64,000 nucleotides of DNA from Exiguobacterium aurantiacum DSM 6208 (GCF_000702585.1 NZ_JNIQ01000001.1:1059001-1123000); one strand, 5' to 3'. Numbered from the stretch's first letter, positions 24,697 through 33,451 are shown. Notes: generated by a model from the letters alone, not told the origin. Made by a program: numbers and translations.

Positions 24697-24909
24697 ATGG
24701 CAGTGTATCGAGAATACGCAAGCGTCTTTTATCTCGACACGAAACGGCTCGTTGACGGTAAAGACAAACGTCAGCTCGTCCGTTTCGGTCCGCTCGGTGC
24801 GCGGATGGAGTCCGAAGAGATCAAACAGTTCGGTGATTTATTGATCGGACTACTTTCAGTCGACTCCGCCGCGTACATCGTGTCACGTGAATTCCACGTG
24901 ACGGTCTAA
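24697..24909 (+). CDS. Small DUF1659-like protein
   Basis: A 70-residue protein starting at the ATG behind GAAGGAGGTGAGACAT. It is related to the product of 25149-25361; both have the middle segment FGPLGARMESEEIKQFGDLL / FGPIRAALTANEAEAFGHLM and end in a short strand. The size and the neighbours (YvrJ, DUF2922) fit the DUF1659 group of small Bacillus proteins. No signal peptide or membrane segment is visible, and no function is known. Confidence 0.65.
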   Translation: MAVYREYASVFYLDTKRLVDGKDKRQLVRFGPLGARMESEEIKQFGDLLIGLLSVDSAAYIVSREFHVTV

Positions 24910-24925
24910 ACTGGAGGAACCCCCA

Positions 24926-24985
24926 ATGCGTGCATCCCCTCGTCCCGCCGCTGACAACCGGCACGATGAGCAGGTGGTCACATGA
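24926..24985 (+). CDS. Possible 19-codon leader ORF
   Basis: A short frame begins at an ATG 9 bases after TGGAGG and reads MRASPRPAADNRHDEQVVT. Its stop overlaps the start of the YvrJ-like gene in ATGA, and that gene has only a weak ribosome binding site of its own. It may serve translational coupling and not make a functional peptide. Confidence 0.4.
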   Translation: MRASPRPAADNRHDEQVVT

Positions 24986-25122
24986 GTTGGCCCGAACTCA
25001 TCTCGAACCTCGGATTTCCAATCGTCGTCTCGCTCTATCTGCTTCACCGGATCGAGACACGGCTTGAGCGCATGATCCAGCTGCTCGAGCGATTGGACTC
25101 CACCCGTCCTTCTGAATCGTAA
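24982..25122 (+). CDS. yvrJ: YvrJ family small membrane protein
   Basis: A 46-residue protein, MSWPELISNLGF at the start, with a single hydrophobic stretch GFPIVVSLYLL and an amphipathic basic/acidic helix HRIETRLERMIQLLERL after it. This is the YvrJ family pattern (short N-terminus, GFPI, membrane helix, charged tail). Family members are found beside DUF1659 and DUF2922 genes, as here. It probably sits in the membrane with a short cytoplasmic coiled helix. Function unknown. Confidence 0.75.
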   Translation: MSWPELISNLGFPIVVSLYLLHRIETRLERMIQLLERLDSTRPSES

Positions 25123-25148
25123 TCATCCCCCGAAAGGAGCCATCCCCC

Positions 25149-25361
25149 ATGGCACAGCTGACAGAAAAGAAAGCGACGCTCGTCCTGACGACTCACCACG
25201 ACCTTGAAAGTTTGAAACCGACGAAGAAAGCGCAACGCTTCGGCCCGATCCGCGCGGCACTCACGGCCAACGAGGCCGAGGCGTTCGGCCATCTCATGAT
25301 CGACATGGTCGAACAAGAAGATTTCACGCTCGCCGTCGTCCGCGAATACGACTTAGTCTAA
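25149..25361 (+). CDS. Small DUF1659-like protein, second copy
   Basis: A 70-residue soluble protein starting behind GAAAGGAGCCATCCCCC. It is a diverged paralogue of the protein at 24697-24909 and shares the FGPI-x-A-x(4)-EA-x-FG-x-LM core. In related Bacillota, DUF1659 genes lie next to DUF2922 and YvrJ genes. No catalytic motif is visible. Confidence 0.68.
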   Translation: MAQLTEKKATLVLTTHHDLESLKPTKKAQRFGPIRAALTANEAEAFGHLMIDMVEQEDFTLAVVREYDLV

Positions 25362-25389
25362 CACCCACATTTAAGGAGGAGAATGAATC

Positions 25390-25602
25390 ATGACTGAAAC
25401 AAAACTCGAAATCGCCTTTTTGGACACGTTCAATAAAGTAGCCCGCTTCCGTTTGAACAACGTCAAACAACCGATCGACCCGGTGAAAGTGAAAGCGCTC
25501 GCTGACTTCATGGTCGCGAACGACCCGCTCGGCAAGAACGTCGTCAAGTGGACGGAGATCAAGATGATCGAAGGATCGACGACCGTGTTGAACGTCCAAT
25601 AA
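25390..25602 (+). CDS. DUF2922 family small protein
   Basis: A 70-residue protein with the DUF2922 pattern: an N-terminal beta strand pair (TKLEIAFLDTFNKVARFRL), a VKALADFMVANDPL helix and a closing strand WTEIKMIEGSTTVLNV. The ribosome binding site is AAGGAGGAGAATGAATC. It ends the small-protein cluster and is followed by a strong terminator, so the four or five genes from 24697 are probably one operon. Function unknown. Confidence 0.72.
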   Translation: MTETKLEIAFLDTFNKVARFRLNNVKQPIDPVKVKALADFMVANDPLGKNVVKWTEIKMIEGSTTVLNVQ

Positions 25603-25608
25603 CTTCGG

Positions 25609-25640
25609 AAAGATGGCTGAGCGTTCAGCCATCTTTTTTT
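25609..25640 (+). terminator. Strong intrinsic terminator
   Basis: The stem AAAGATGGCTGA / TCAGCCATCTTT with a GCGT loop is followed by T and closes the YvrJ/DUF1659/DUF2922 cluster. Confidence 0.88.
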
Positions 25641-25659
25641 AATGTTGGTCAATCGTCTT

Positions 25660-25685
25660 CAAAGTTTTCTGAAAACGGTCGATAT
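25660..25685 (+). promoter_or_regulatory. Sigma-D-type (motility) promoter
   Basis: CAAA, a 14-base spacer and GTCGATAT match the flagellar sigma-D consensus TAAA-N15-GCCGATAT at 10 of 12 bases. It lies 36 bases before the first chemoreceptor gene. Confidence 0.6.
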
Positions 25686-25720
25686 AGGAAGAAACGTTGG
25701 TTTGAGAGGGGACTACATAT

Positions 25721-27535
25721 ATGAAGAAGAAATTAAACTGGTCAGCTTTGCGGCAAAAGTTGAGCGGGCGACCAAGGCTTCGCTCGTTCCGAAGACGGCC
25801 GAAATCGGTGAAAGCCGGGACCAAAAAAGGACTGACGATTCGCCAGAAGCTATGGGGGCTCGTCCTCTTGTCGCTCCTCATGGTCATCGGGGTCGGTGGC
25901 TATTCGCTCCTGTCCTTGAACGATGCGAACAAGCAAGCCGACGATATCGTCAACAACTGGAACAAAGGGCTCGACTACGCCCATGAGTTGAACACGCTCG
26001 CCGCGAACTATCGGGCGCTCGAGCTCGAACATATCGTCACCGAAGACGTCGCCGGAAAAGAAGAATTGATGACAGAGATGCAAGCCATCCGGGCCCGCAT
26101 CAATGAGGTCGCCCCGAAATATGAGGCGACGGTGACCGGGGCGACGGATAAAGAACTGTTCGATTACTTCGCCCGTCAGTGGGAGATGTATCAGCGCGTC
26201 TCGGACAACATGCTCATCTTCAGCACGTCCGGCAACAACGGCATGGCGCGTTCTTACTATGACGCCCAGTCGCAAGCGACGTACGACAACTTCACCCAGC
26301 GGCTGACGGCGCTCGTCGCGTACAACTCGGAAGGGTCAGAGCGTGTCGGGGCCGTCATGGAACGAGAGTTCAAACAATCGCTCATCGCCCTCATCGCCGT
26401 GACAATCGGGGCGGTCACACTGCTCCTCTTCCTCGGGTTGAGCCTGCTCCGTTCGATCATCCGGCCGATGCGGACGCTCCAGACGAAATTTGATGAGCTC
26501 GCCACCCAAGGCGGGGACTTGACGATGTCGATCCCGGTCACGTCGAACGACGAGATCGCGCAAGTGAGCCGGTCATTCAACACGTTCATCGCCTCGCTCC
26601 GCGAGATCATGATCGACGTCGACGAGACGGCGAAAGTCGTCCTCACGTCTTCGAAAGAAGTCGCGGCAGAAGTGACGCAACTGAGCCGCTACATGGAAGA
26701 GACGTCCGGGACGGTCGAGGAATTGACGGCCGGTATGGAAGAGACGGCGGCCTCGTCGCAAGAGATGAGCGCGTCGACGATGGAGATGGGTGGATCGATC
26801 GACTCGATCGTCGACTTGTCGAACGACAGTGCCGAGACGGCACAACACGTCGAGCAGCGCGCCCATGCGATGCGCACGCAAGCGATCCAGTCGAAGACGG
26901 AAGCGAACGCGATCATCGAGGCGAAACGGCTTGAACTCGACGAGGCGATTCGCGGCGCGAAGTCGGTCGAAGAGATTCGCGTCTTGACGACGGCCATCCT
27001 CACCATCGCCGACCAGACGAATTTGCTCGCCTTGAACGCCTCGATCGAAGCGGCGCGGGCCGGGGATGCGGGACGTGGCTTCGCTGTCGTCGCCTCAGAG
27101 ATTCGCAAGCTCGCCGAGAACTCACGCCAGACGGTGAACGAGATTCGAGAAGTGTCGAACACGGTCATCGACTCGGTCGAGCGTCTGAACACGAGCTCGG
27201 CGGATATGCTTTCGTTCCTCGATACGACGGTCTTGTCAGACTATGACCGGCTCGAGGCGTCGGCGACGCAATATGAGGCGGACGCGAGCGTGTTCGGGGA
27301 GACGGCGAAGACGTTCGAAGGGAATGCTCTTCAGCTCCGCCATATGACCGACAGCATCCTCGGTGTCATCCAAGAAGTCGCGACGACCGTGACCGAAGGG
27401 GCGGATGGGACGCAGTCGATCTCGGAGAAAGTCCAATTGTCGGTCGAACGGTTCAATGATGTGCAGCATCGGATGACCGAGACCGAGCAGCGGGCGATCG
27501 AACTCGCGAACCGGGTGTCACAGTTCAAACTATAA
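25721..27535 (+). CDS. Methyl-accepting chemotaxis protein
   Basis: A 604-residue chemoreceptor. An unusual basic extension of about 40 residues ([15 protein letters not shown]) precedes the first membrane helix ([18 protein letters not shown]). A four-helix-bundle sensor of about 150 residues, a second helix near 222-245 and HAMP follow. The signalling domain has the conserved hairpin tip [19 protein letters not shown] and [17 protein letters not shown]. It should cluster at the cell pole with CheA and CheW. The ligand is unknown. The sigma-D-like promoter fits. Confidence 0.92.
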   Translation: MKKKLNWSALRQKLSGRPRLRSFRRRPKSVKAGTKKGLTIRQKLWGLVLLSLLMVIGVGGYSLLSLNDANKQADDIVNNWNKGLDYAHELNTLAANYRALELEHIVTEDVAGKEELMTEMQAIRARINEVAPKYEATVTGATDKELFDYFARQWEMYQRVSDNMLIFSTSGNNGMARSYYDAQSQATYDNFTQRLTALVAYNSEGSERVGAVMEREFKQSLIALIAVTIGAVTLLLFLGLSLLRSIIRPMRTLQTKFDELATQGGDLTMSIPVTSNDEIAQVSRSFNTFIASLREIMIDVDETAKVVLTSSKEVAAEVTQLSRYMEETSGTVEELTAGMEETAASSQEMSASTMEMGGSIDSIVDLSNDSAETAQHVEQRAHAMRTQAIQSKTEANAIIEAKRLELDEAIRGAKSVEEIRVLTTAILTIADQTNLLALNASIEAARAGDAGRGFAVVASEIRKLAENSRQTVNEIREVSNTVIDSVERLNTSSADMLSFLDTTVLSDYDRLEASATQYEADASVFGETAKTFEGNALQLRHMTDSILGVIQEVATTVTEGADGTQSISEKVQLSVERFNDVQHRMTETEQRAIELANRVSQFKL

Positions 27536-27539
27536 GACG

Positions 27540-27574
27540 AAGACCGCAACGAAAAGCCGTTGCGGTCTTTTTAT
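27540..27574 (+). terminator. Intrinsic terminator
   Basis: AAGACCGCAACG / CGTTGCGGTCTT is a perfect 12-bp stem followed by TTTT. Confidence 0.85.
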
Positions 27575-27639
27575 GTCCATTTTGAGAATTGGGAAATCAA
27601 AACTTAGGTCAATGCCAAGAAAAAGTTGCGCTACCATTG

Positions 27640-27664
27640 GAAAAACGTTTGCACGATCCGATAA
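27640..27664 (+). promoter_or_regulatory. Possible sigma-D-type promoter
   Basis: GAAA, a 13-base spacer and TCCGATAA resemble the sigma-D consensus, with a slightly short spacer. It lies 62 bases before the second chemoreceptor gene. Confidence 0.45.
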
Positions 27665-27725
27665 CATCCATGTAGTTCCAAAAAAAGAGAAATAGAGGTG
27701 GGAGAGGGCAAGTTCCTCAACAGAG

Positions 27726-29429
27726 ATGAAACGATTCAAAACACTGTCATTAACACAAAAGCTATTCAGCGGCATCGGGTTGATTTTACTGTTCGTCGCC
27801 ATCGGGATGGGGTTCATTCTATGGACGTTACAAGATACGACGAGCCGCTACGAAGCGATGATTTCAAAAGACGTCATGAGAATGAAAGCGGCCGATGAAT
27901 TATCGCTCGGTATGACACGTCAAGCGTACGGGCTCCGCGGCTACATCTTTGAACAAGACGACGCCCGCCTCGAGGCGGAACGGCGTGGTTCGGAAGATAA
28001 AGAAGCGGCGATTAAAGCGTTGCTTGCACTGTCGGAATCGGAAGAAGAGACGAAACAGTTAGAGAATCTCTTATCATACGCCAAAGGGTACGACGATTTG
28101 GCGAAGCAGTTGATTGCGGCCATCGATGCCGGCGACCAAGAGAGCATCGACCGGCTCGCGTTGCGCCTCATGCCGGACGTGACGGCTTCGATCATCGAGT
28201 CGGGTGAGACGATGCAACAAGAGTCGGAGGCAGCCATGCTCGAGAAGCAAGAGCAGTTGAAAGACCGGGGCGAAGGTGCTGTTATGTATTCAGCTATCAT
28301 GGCGGTCGTCATTCTCATCTTGACGCTCGCCGCCGGGTACTTCTTGCAACGCATGGTCACCGTCCCGCTTCGTCTCCTCGCGAAAGAAGTCGATGTCGTC
28401 GCAGCGGGCGATTTGACGCGCGAAGATTTGCAGGCGTTGACGCGTGACGAGATCGGTCAACTCATGGTCGGCTTCAACGGCATGAAGACGAACCTTCGCG
28501 ACTTGATCGACGAGGTGAGCCGGAACGCCCAAGAGATCACGGCCCAGTCGGAAGAACTGTACGCGAGCACAGAAGAGATGTCTTCGCAGACGGAAGAGAC
28601 GACACGGATGATCGAGCGGGTCGTCGAAGAGACGGTCGCACAAGCACGGGAAGCGACCGGCAGCGCGAAAGCGGTCGCCGCGGCTGATGAAGGCGTCGAC
28701 CAGATCGCCCGTTCGATCGGGACGATCAGCGATGACGTCTCGAAAAGCCTCAAGCTCGCCGAAGACGGCGGTGAGACGATCCAGCAGGCGAAACAAGAAG
28801 TGCTCGCCCTCGAGACGGAGACACGTTTGACGGGCGATTCGATCGCGACATTGAAACGGCAGTCAGAAGAGATCGCGCTCATCACCGAGGTCATCCAATC
28901 GATCACCGACCAGACGAACTTGCTCGCCTTGAACGCGGCGATCGAGGCGGCACGGGCCGGCGAACAAGGAAAAGGGTTCGCCGTCGTCGCCGAAGAGGTC
29001 CGGAAGCTCGCTGAACAGTCGAAACAGTCGGCGACAAAAATCGCCGGTTTGATCGAGTCGATCCAAGTCCAGTCGAACGCGGTGCTGACGCGTCATGAAA
29101 TGAGTGCGAAACGTGTCGAAGTGAACACGAGACTGCTCGAGAAAGCGACGCAGGCGTTCGGCCAAATCGTCGAGCAGCTAGAGAAATCGGTCGAGAACAC
29201 GCTCCACATCCGTGAAGCGTCAAACGAGATCGCCGTGACGACGAAACAAGTCGCGACGGCCGCACTCGGGATCGCCAGCGAGAGCGAACAGATGGCGGGC
29301 ACGATGCGTGGTGTCGGTGAGACGGCCGATTCTCAGCTCGCGATGATTCAAGAGCTGAACGGTGTCGCCGAATCACTTGGCACCATGACCGGTGACCTTC
29401 AAACGTTGATCGGAAAATTCAATACGTGA
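27726..29429 (+). CDS. Methyl-accepting chemotaxis protein
   Basis: A 567-residue chemoreceptor with first membrane helix at about 16-36 ([15 protein letters not shown]), a four-helix-bundle sensor of about 150 residues rich in Glu and Ala, second helix near 190-210 ([19 protein letters not shown]), HAMP ([18 protein letters not shown]) and the signalling hairpin [20 protein letters not shown] with [17 protein letters not shown]. The ribosome binding site is poor: AGAG abuts the ATG, with a better GGTGGGAGAGGG too far upstream. It is separated from the first receptor gene by a terminator and has its own promoter-like site. Confidence 0.92.
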   Translation: MKRFKTLSLTQKLFSGIGLILLFVAIGMGFILWTLQDTTSRYEAMISKDVMRMKAADELSLGMTRQAYGLRGYIFEQDDARLEAERRGSEDKEAAIKALLALSESEEETKQLENLLSYAKGYDDLAKQLIAAIDAGDQESIDRLALRLMPDVTASIIESGETMQQESEAAMLEKQEQLKDRGEGAVMYSAIMAVVILILTLAAGYFLQRMVTVPLRLLAKEVDVVAAGDLTREDLQALTRDEIGQLMVGFNGMKTNLRDLIDEVSRNAQEITAQSEELYASTEEMSSQTEETTRMIERVVEETVAQAREATGSAKAVAAADEGVDQIARSIGTISDDVSKSLKLAEDGGETIQQAKQEVLALETETRLTGDSIATLKRQSEEIALITEVIQSITDQTNLLALNAAIEAARAGEQGKGFAVVAEEVRKLAEQSKQSATKIAGLIESIQVQSNAVLTRHEMSAKRVEVNTRLLEKATQAFGQIVEQLEKSVENTLHIREASNEIAVTTKQVATAALGIASESEQMAGTMRGVGETADSQLAMIQELNGVAESLGTMTGDLQTLIGKFNT

Positions 29430-29433
29430 CAAG

Positions 29434-29455
29434 AGCCGTCTGCGGACGGCTTTTT
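29434..29455 (+). terminator. Intrinsic terminator
   Basis: AGCCGTC / GACGGCT with a TGCG loop is followed by TTTT after the second chemoreceptor. Confidence 0.8.
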
Positions 29456-29534
29456 GTATGTTCAAAGGATTGACGAGAACGTGTTTCGGGAAATGCCGAA
29501 AAGAACGCATTTTACGGAGAAAAGGGGAATCATC

Positions 29535-30281
29535 ATGAAATATACGGTCATCACAGGCGCCAGTTCAGGAATCGGTTATGAGGCGGCGAAACAGCTCGCG
29601 AAAAAAGGGAAGTCGCTTGTCCTCGTGGCGCGTCGCACCGACGAACTCGAGAAGTTGCGTCAAGAGATCAAGTCGATCTCACCGGACAGCGACGTCATCT
29701 TGAAGACGAACGATTTATCGTATAGCGAGAACGTGTACGCCTTGTACGAGTCGCTCGCTGACCTCGACATCGAGACGTGGATCAATAACGCCGGGTTCGG
29801 CGATTCGAACCTCGTGAAAGACGCCGAAGTCGGGAAGATGGAGAACATGATTCGTCTGAACGTCGAGGCGCTCACGGTGCTATCGAACTTGTACGTCCGT
29901 GACTATCATGACGTCGAAGGCGCGACGCTCGTGAACGTCGCGTCCGTCGTCGGGTATCACATCGCCAAAAAAGGCGTCACGTACAGTGCGACGAAGTTCT
30001 TCGTCAGCGCCTATACGGAAGGGATCGCGCGTGAGCTCATGAACAACGGGGACAAATTGCGGGCGAAAGTGCTCGCGCCGGCGGCGACGGAGACCGGGTT
30101 CGCGAGCCGGGCCCGTGAAGAGGCAGACTTCGACTATAGCCAAAACGTCGAGAAGTATCACACGGCCGAGGAGATGGCGACGTTCTTAATGCAACTGCTC
30201 GAGAGCGACGAAGTCGTCGGGATCGTCAATCATGGAGATTATTCGTTCGAGCTGCGCGGACCGATTCATCCGTTTATGTAA
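29535..30281 (+). CDS. Short-chain dehydrogenase/reductase
   Basis: A 248-residue classical SDR starting at ATG behind AAAAGGGGAATCATC. The cofactor motif TGASSGIG is at residues 7-14, with LVLVARR after it suggesting NADP preference. NNAG, the catalytic serine in ASVVG, and the YSATK pair of catalytic Tyr and Lys are all present. The family reduces or oxidises small carbonyl or hydroxyl compounds; the substrate is unknown. An AbrB-like gene follows 41 bases later. Confidence 0.9.
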   Translation: MKYTVITGASSGIGYEAAKQLAKKGKSLVLVARRTDELEKLRQEIKSISPDSDVILKTNDLSYSENVYALYESLADLDIETWINNAGFGDSNLVKDAEVGKMENMIRLNVEALTVLSNLYVRDYHDVEGATLVNVASVVGYHIAKKGVTYSATKFFVSAYTEGIARELMNNGDKLRAKVLAPAATETGFASRAREEADFDYSQNVEKYHTAEEMATFLMQLLESDEVVGIVNHGDYSFELRGPIHPFM

Positions 30282-30322
30282 GGATGGTAAAAGAGCAAAT
30301 AAAGTACGAAGGAGATGACACG

Positions 30323-30577
30323 ATGAGAAATTCAAACCGAGAAGAACGAAAGTTGATTCAATTCGGTAACGACGTTTATGTTCTCCTATCGTCTGAAGAG
30401 CTCAAACGTTTCAATCTCGATTCAACTGATCATGTGATGGTTTCTACTTCGGATGAAGGGATTTTGATTCAACCACTATCCCATCAAAATTTAGACGATT
30501 CATCGAAATTTGAAGATGAGATTGATCGGATTATGAATGAGCATGATGAGACATTTAAAGGACTGGTCGATCGCTGA
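30323..30577 (+). CDS. AbrB/MazE-like small DNA-binding protein
   Basis: An 84-residue acidic protein starting at the ATG behind GAAGGAGATGACACG. The central segment RKLIQFGNDVYVLLSSEELK followed by a second hydrophobic strand (HVMVSTSDEGILIQPL) fits the swapped-hairpin AbrB/MazE fold used by antitoxins. The C-terminal tail is acidic, as in toxin-binding arms. No toxin-sized gene follows it, because a terminator and a convergent gene come next, so it appears to be an orphan. The assignment is tentative. Confidence 0.5.
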   Translation: MRNSNREERKLIQFGNDVYVLLSSEELKRFNLDSTDHVMVSTSDEGILIQPLSHQNLDDSSKFEDEIDRIMNEHDETFKGLVDR

Positions 30578-30582
30578 TCGAA

Positions 30583-30622
30583 AAAAGCTCGAACTCCATG
30601 CTAGACAGAGTTCGAGCTTTTT
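30583..30622. terminator. Bidirectional terminator
   Basis: AAAAGCTCGAACTC / GAGTTCGAGCTTTT is a perfect 14-bp stem with an 11-base loop between convergent genes. Confidence 0.87.
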
Positions 30623-30627
30623 GACGC

Positions 30628-31509
30628 TCAACGCATCGACGAATCCGCATACCCACCCGTCACCCGGTGCGTGAGACGGTGGTACCAATAGCGAAGGCGA
30701 AGACGATAGACATAGAACTTAGACGTGTTCGGCAAGATGACGTTGTCGACATAGTCGGCGAACATGGCGCGGAACATCTGGTCCTCGCTGTCGTCATACG
30801 TCGCGCTCCACATGCCGTGCTCTTCGACTTCGAGCAACATGTGAATCGTCTCGTCATCGAGCGTGTCTTGATCGGGCTTGCCTTTGACGAGCATGTCGAC
30901 CCGGTGGCTGCAAATCGAAGCGTAGAGCGAATGGGCGTGCGGGTTGCGCGGGTTCGCGTTCAAATAGCCGATGGCGGCTTTTAAGAGCTCATCGTTCATC
31001 TCGAGCGGAATCTCGTCATACACTTGGAAGAAATCGAGTAGCATCGGCACCGTCTCTTCATTGAACCCGGTGAGTCGGACGTAATGCATCAAATGGAGCC
31101 CGGCCTCCCCGTAGAACTTGCGGTGGAAGTAATGGATGGCGATGGCCCGCTGCGTCATCGGGACGTTCGGAAACCGTTCGATGGCGCGAAGGTAATGCTG
31201 TTCGGCCTCGAACGTGAAGCCGGCGTCGTCGCTGAGCGCGCCGAGCAGGCAATGAATGAGGTAATGGTCGCCGAGCGCACTCGCCGCGTCGAGCTGTTGT
31301 TTCGCCTGGTCGAACTCGCCTTCGCGAATGAGCGGATAGGCGCGCATCGCCGGGAAGAACGGATCGTCCGGGAACCGGGTCTCGCCGCGCGTGACGAGCG
31401 TCTCGATCGCCTCGGCGTTATATGTCTCCGTTAATTCTTCAAGCAACATCATCTCGAGGAACGTCCGTTGAAATTCTGGGGTGTGTAAGTCGATGGTGTG
31501 TTTCGTCAT
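30628..31509 (-). CDS. TPR-like repeat protein
   Basis: A 293-residue soluble protein. Residues 30-160 have the helix-pair rhythm of tetratricopeptide repeats, for example FFPAMRAYPLIREGEFDQAKQ and FEAEQHYLRAIERFPNVPM with the Y-x(2)-A-I pattern. The C-terminal 130 residues are not recognisable (HSLYASICSHRVDML, RYWYHRLTHRVTGGY). It is probably a protein-protein interaction factor. The start follows ACGGAGGGACCCAG, and a TGTATAAT extended -10 lies about 40 bases before it. Confidence 0.65.
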   Translation of the reverse strand: MTKHTIDLHTPEFQRTFLEMMLLEELTETYNAEAIETLVTRGETRFPDDPFFPAMRAYPLIREGEFDQAKQQLDAASALGDHYLIHCLLGALSDDAGFTFEAEQHYLRAIERFPNVPMTQRAIAIHYFHRKFYGEAGLHLMHYVRLTGFNEETVPMLLDFFQVYDEIPLEMNDELLKAAIGYLNANPRNPHAHSLYASICSHRVDMLVKGKPDQDTLDDETIHMLLEVEEHGMWSATYDDSEDQMFRAMFADYVDNVILPNTSKFYVYRLRLRYWYHRLTHRVTGGYADSSMR

Positions 31510-31635
31510 CTGGGTCCCTCCGTACGTTTAGGATTGTTGCTTTATTATACAAGTGAATCGGCATCACGAGTAGAGTTTTTTCAAAAAATGGGAAAAGAAA
31601 AAGTGTACACATCCGACACGAAGGAGGGAGTCAAG

Positions 31636-31860
31636 ATGGCCACGTTCACAGGCTATATCGTCGACATCGGGGAAGCGAAGATTCGCGTCGCCCCATCGCC
31701 GGAAGCCGAGCCGTTTGACGGAATCGTGTTTCATTTGGAAGAGGAGCTCGAGCATGAGCCGCCGCTCGTCGTCGGCCAATACGTCCGGGTCGAGCACGAT
31801 GAGAAGATGACGCGTTCCTTGCCGCCTCAGGCGACGGCGCATCGGATCGATGTGCTATGA
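31636..31860 (+). CDS. Small conserved protein, possibly DUF3221-like
   Basis: A 74-residue acidic protein starting at ATG behind GAAGGAGGGAGTCAAG. The strand pattern (TGYIVDIGEAKIRVAP, GIVFHLEEELE, VVGQYVRVEHDE) suggests a small OB-like barrel as in DUF3221 proteins, but without the lipoprotein signal those often have. It is followed 18 bases later by a tiny membrane protein gene. No function can be given. Confidence 0.5.
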   Translation: MATFTGYIVDIGEAKIRVAPSPEAEPFDGIVFHLEEELEHEPPLVVGQYVRVEHDEKMTRSLPPQATAHRIDVL

Positions 31861-31878
31861 TGGGGTTGAGGTGAGGGT

Positions 31879-32043
31879 ATGGGAAAGGGAAATATCATTT
31901 GGCTTGGCGCGGTCATCGGCTTTAGCGCCTTGCTCGTCTGGTTGTTGCAGGACGTCATGCCGTTTTGGATGTTGTCGATCATTCTGCTGTTGCTCGGTGG
32001 GCTGCTCGGCAACTTGCAACGAAAATTCAACAAAGACACGTGA
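31879..32043 (+). CDS. Small two-helix membrane protein
   Basis: A 54-residue protein starting at ATG behind GAGGTGAGGGT. Two hydrophobic helices (IIWLGAVIGFSALLVWLL and FWMLSIILLLLGGLLGNL) are joined by a QDVMP turn, and the C-terminus is basic (QRKFNKDT). The frame is closely linked to the preceding small gene and ends at the terminator hairpin. Function unknown. Confidence 0.6.
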   Translation: MGKGNIIWLGAVIGFSALLVWLLQDVMPFWMLSIILLLLGGLLGNLQRKFNKDT

Positions 32044-32044
32044 A

Positions 32045-32079
32045 AAAGCACGTCTTCCGTCATTCGGAAGGCGTGCTTT
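32045..32079. terminator. Bidirectional terminator
   Basis: A 15-bp stem, AAAGCACGTCTTCCG against CGGAAGGCGTGCTTT with one G-U pair, has a 5-base loop and lies between convergent genes. Confidence 0.83.
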
Positions 32080-33280
32080 CTTCGTCGACAGGCTCATCGG
32101 ACGATGCCGCTGGGTCTTCTTTCGATTCTTCTGATTTCGGCTTGTCTTCTTTTACCGGTGGTTCGGTTTTCGGTTTATCGGTTGGCTTGTTGTCCTGCTT
32201 TTTCACCGGCTTCTCGGTGTCGGCCGCCGGTTTTTCCGGCTCGACCGGTTCGGCCGGTTCCGTCACCGGCGTTTCCGGTTCAGGCGGCGGTTCGGTCACT
32301 GGCGGCTCAGGTTCGGTCACCGGTTCCTCAGGTGGCGCCGGTTCAGCTGGTGCCTCCTCTTCAGGCGGCGGGGTCGCTTCTACGGGCTCCTCGACAGCTG
32401 GTGCCGGTTCGGCTGGTTCAGCCGGTGCTTCGGGCTCAGCTGGTGTCTCGGGTGCTGGCGTCGTTTCTTCCGCCGGCGCAGGAGCTGGAGCTGGAGCCGG
32501 TGCTTCCGTCACAGGGGCCTCTTTCGGTAGCGGAGAGATCGGTGCGACCGGTGCGAGTTCGGCCGTCGGTGGTGCCGGCGTGTCCGATTCGAGGAACGAC
32601 TGGACGTCTTGTTCGAACAAAATGACCGGTAACGTCAGCTCGCGCAAATGGATGGCGAGCACACGCCCGTTCTCGGTGAGGAGCGGACTGCCGATCGCGT
32701 AACGCGGCAAATCGAAGTTTCGCTCATAGCCCGTCTCACTGAACGTGACCGTGCCGTTGATGCGGTCTTTCGACGTCATCGTCAGGAGTGACTCATCGCT
32801 TGCGGCGATTGCTTGAGTGAACGAGAACGGCGTCAAATCAACTTGTTCGATACGGATGACGGCGATGGCGTCGTTTCGCCCGACGACCGTCCCGGCGATC
32901 TCGTTTCCGTCCCGTTCGAGGATGATATCCGTCAAACCGGCCACGTTCGAAGCGGCCGTCAAGACGTCTTGTGGACTGATTAAGAAACCGGTGCCGTTGC
33001 TGACGGTGAAGAGGCTGTCTTGCAAGGCGTCGAGGTCGGCGGGAGTCGCCGCATCCGCCGAGACGGTGTCGTCGGTCACATTCAAGCGGACTTTGTCGGC
33101 AAGGGAGTCGGCCGAGCGCGAACTGTCCTTGAAATAAGCGTTCGTCACGACGGCGATAAACGCGATGAGGGCGATGGCAAATGGGACGACGAACCAGCGA
33201 TAGCGACGTGAGCGGTGGCCACACGTCGGACAAGCAGTCGTTCGCGAGCGGGTTTTCGTTCCGCATTTCGGGCAAGTCAC
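32060..33280 (-). CDS. Zinc-ribbon membrane protein with trypsin-like pseudo-protease domain and Pro/Glu-rich tail
   Basis: The 406-residue protein probably starts at the GTG behind AGAAGGTGTCATCCTC. Residues 1-22 are a zinc ribbon (CPKCGTK and CPTCGHR). One membrane helix follows (WFVVPFAIALIAFIAVV). Residues 75-225 resemble an HtrA/trypsin-like domain: GTGFLISPQDVLTAASNV, then VVGRNDAIAVIRI and IGSPLLTENGRVLAI. The usual His of the active-site TxxHV is Asn here, so it is probably not an active protease. The last 170 residues are Pro, Glu, Ala, Thr-rich and end in a charged KPKTE region, likely a wall-spanning stalk. Confidence 0.7.
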   Translation of the reverse strand: MTCPKCGTKTRSRTTACPTCGHRSRRYRWFVVPFAIALIAFIAVVTNAYFKDSSRSADSLADKVRLNVTDDTVSADAATPADLDALQDSLFTVSNGTGFLISPQDVLTAASNVAGLTDIILERDGNEIAGTVVGRNDAIAVIRIEQVDLTPFSFTQAIAASDESLLTMTSKDRINGTVTFSETGYERNFDLPRYAIGSPLLTENGRVLAIHLRELTLPVILFEQDVQSFLESDTPAPPTAELAPVAPISPLPKEAPVTEAPAPAPAPAPAEETTPAPETPAEPEAPAEPAEPAPAVEEPVEATPPPEEEAPAEPAPPEEPVTEPEPPVTEPPPEPETPVTEPAEPVEPEKPAADTEKPVKKQDNKPTDKPKTEPPVKEDKPKSEESKEDPAASSDEPVDEESTPSE

Positions 33281-33451
33281 GAGGATGACACCTTCTTTCT
33301 CCAAAACATAAGATGTATGCCTATTCCTTAATTGTTCGGGGGATAAACAATAATTGACCAGGTTTAGAAGTCGAAATCGGGAATTGAACGATGAGCGCTT
33401 TTTTGAGATGACTAAGGGGACTTAAAATCGATGAATTCGAGGTGACTTCCC

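Noticed and set aside
29430-29534. Riboswitch before the SDR gene
   Set aside because: No conserved riboswitch core or terminator/anti-terminator pair could be drawn.
32060-32702. Ser/Gly-rich plus-strand frames opposite the Pro-rich tail
   Set aside because: They are the mirror of Pro/Ala/Glu codon repeats and have no start site of their own.
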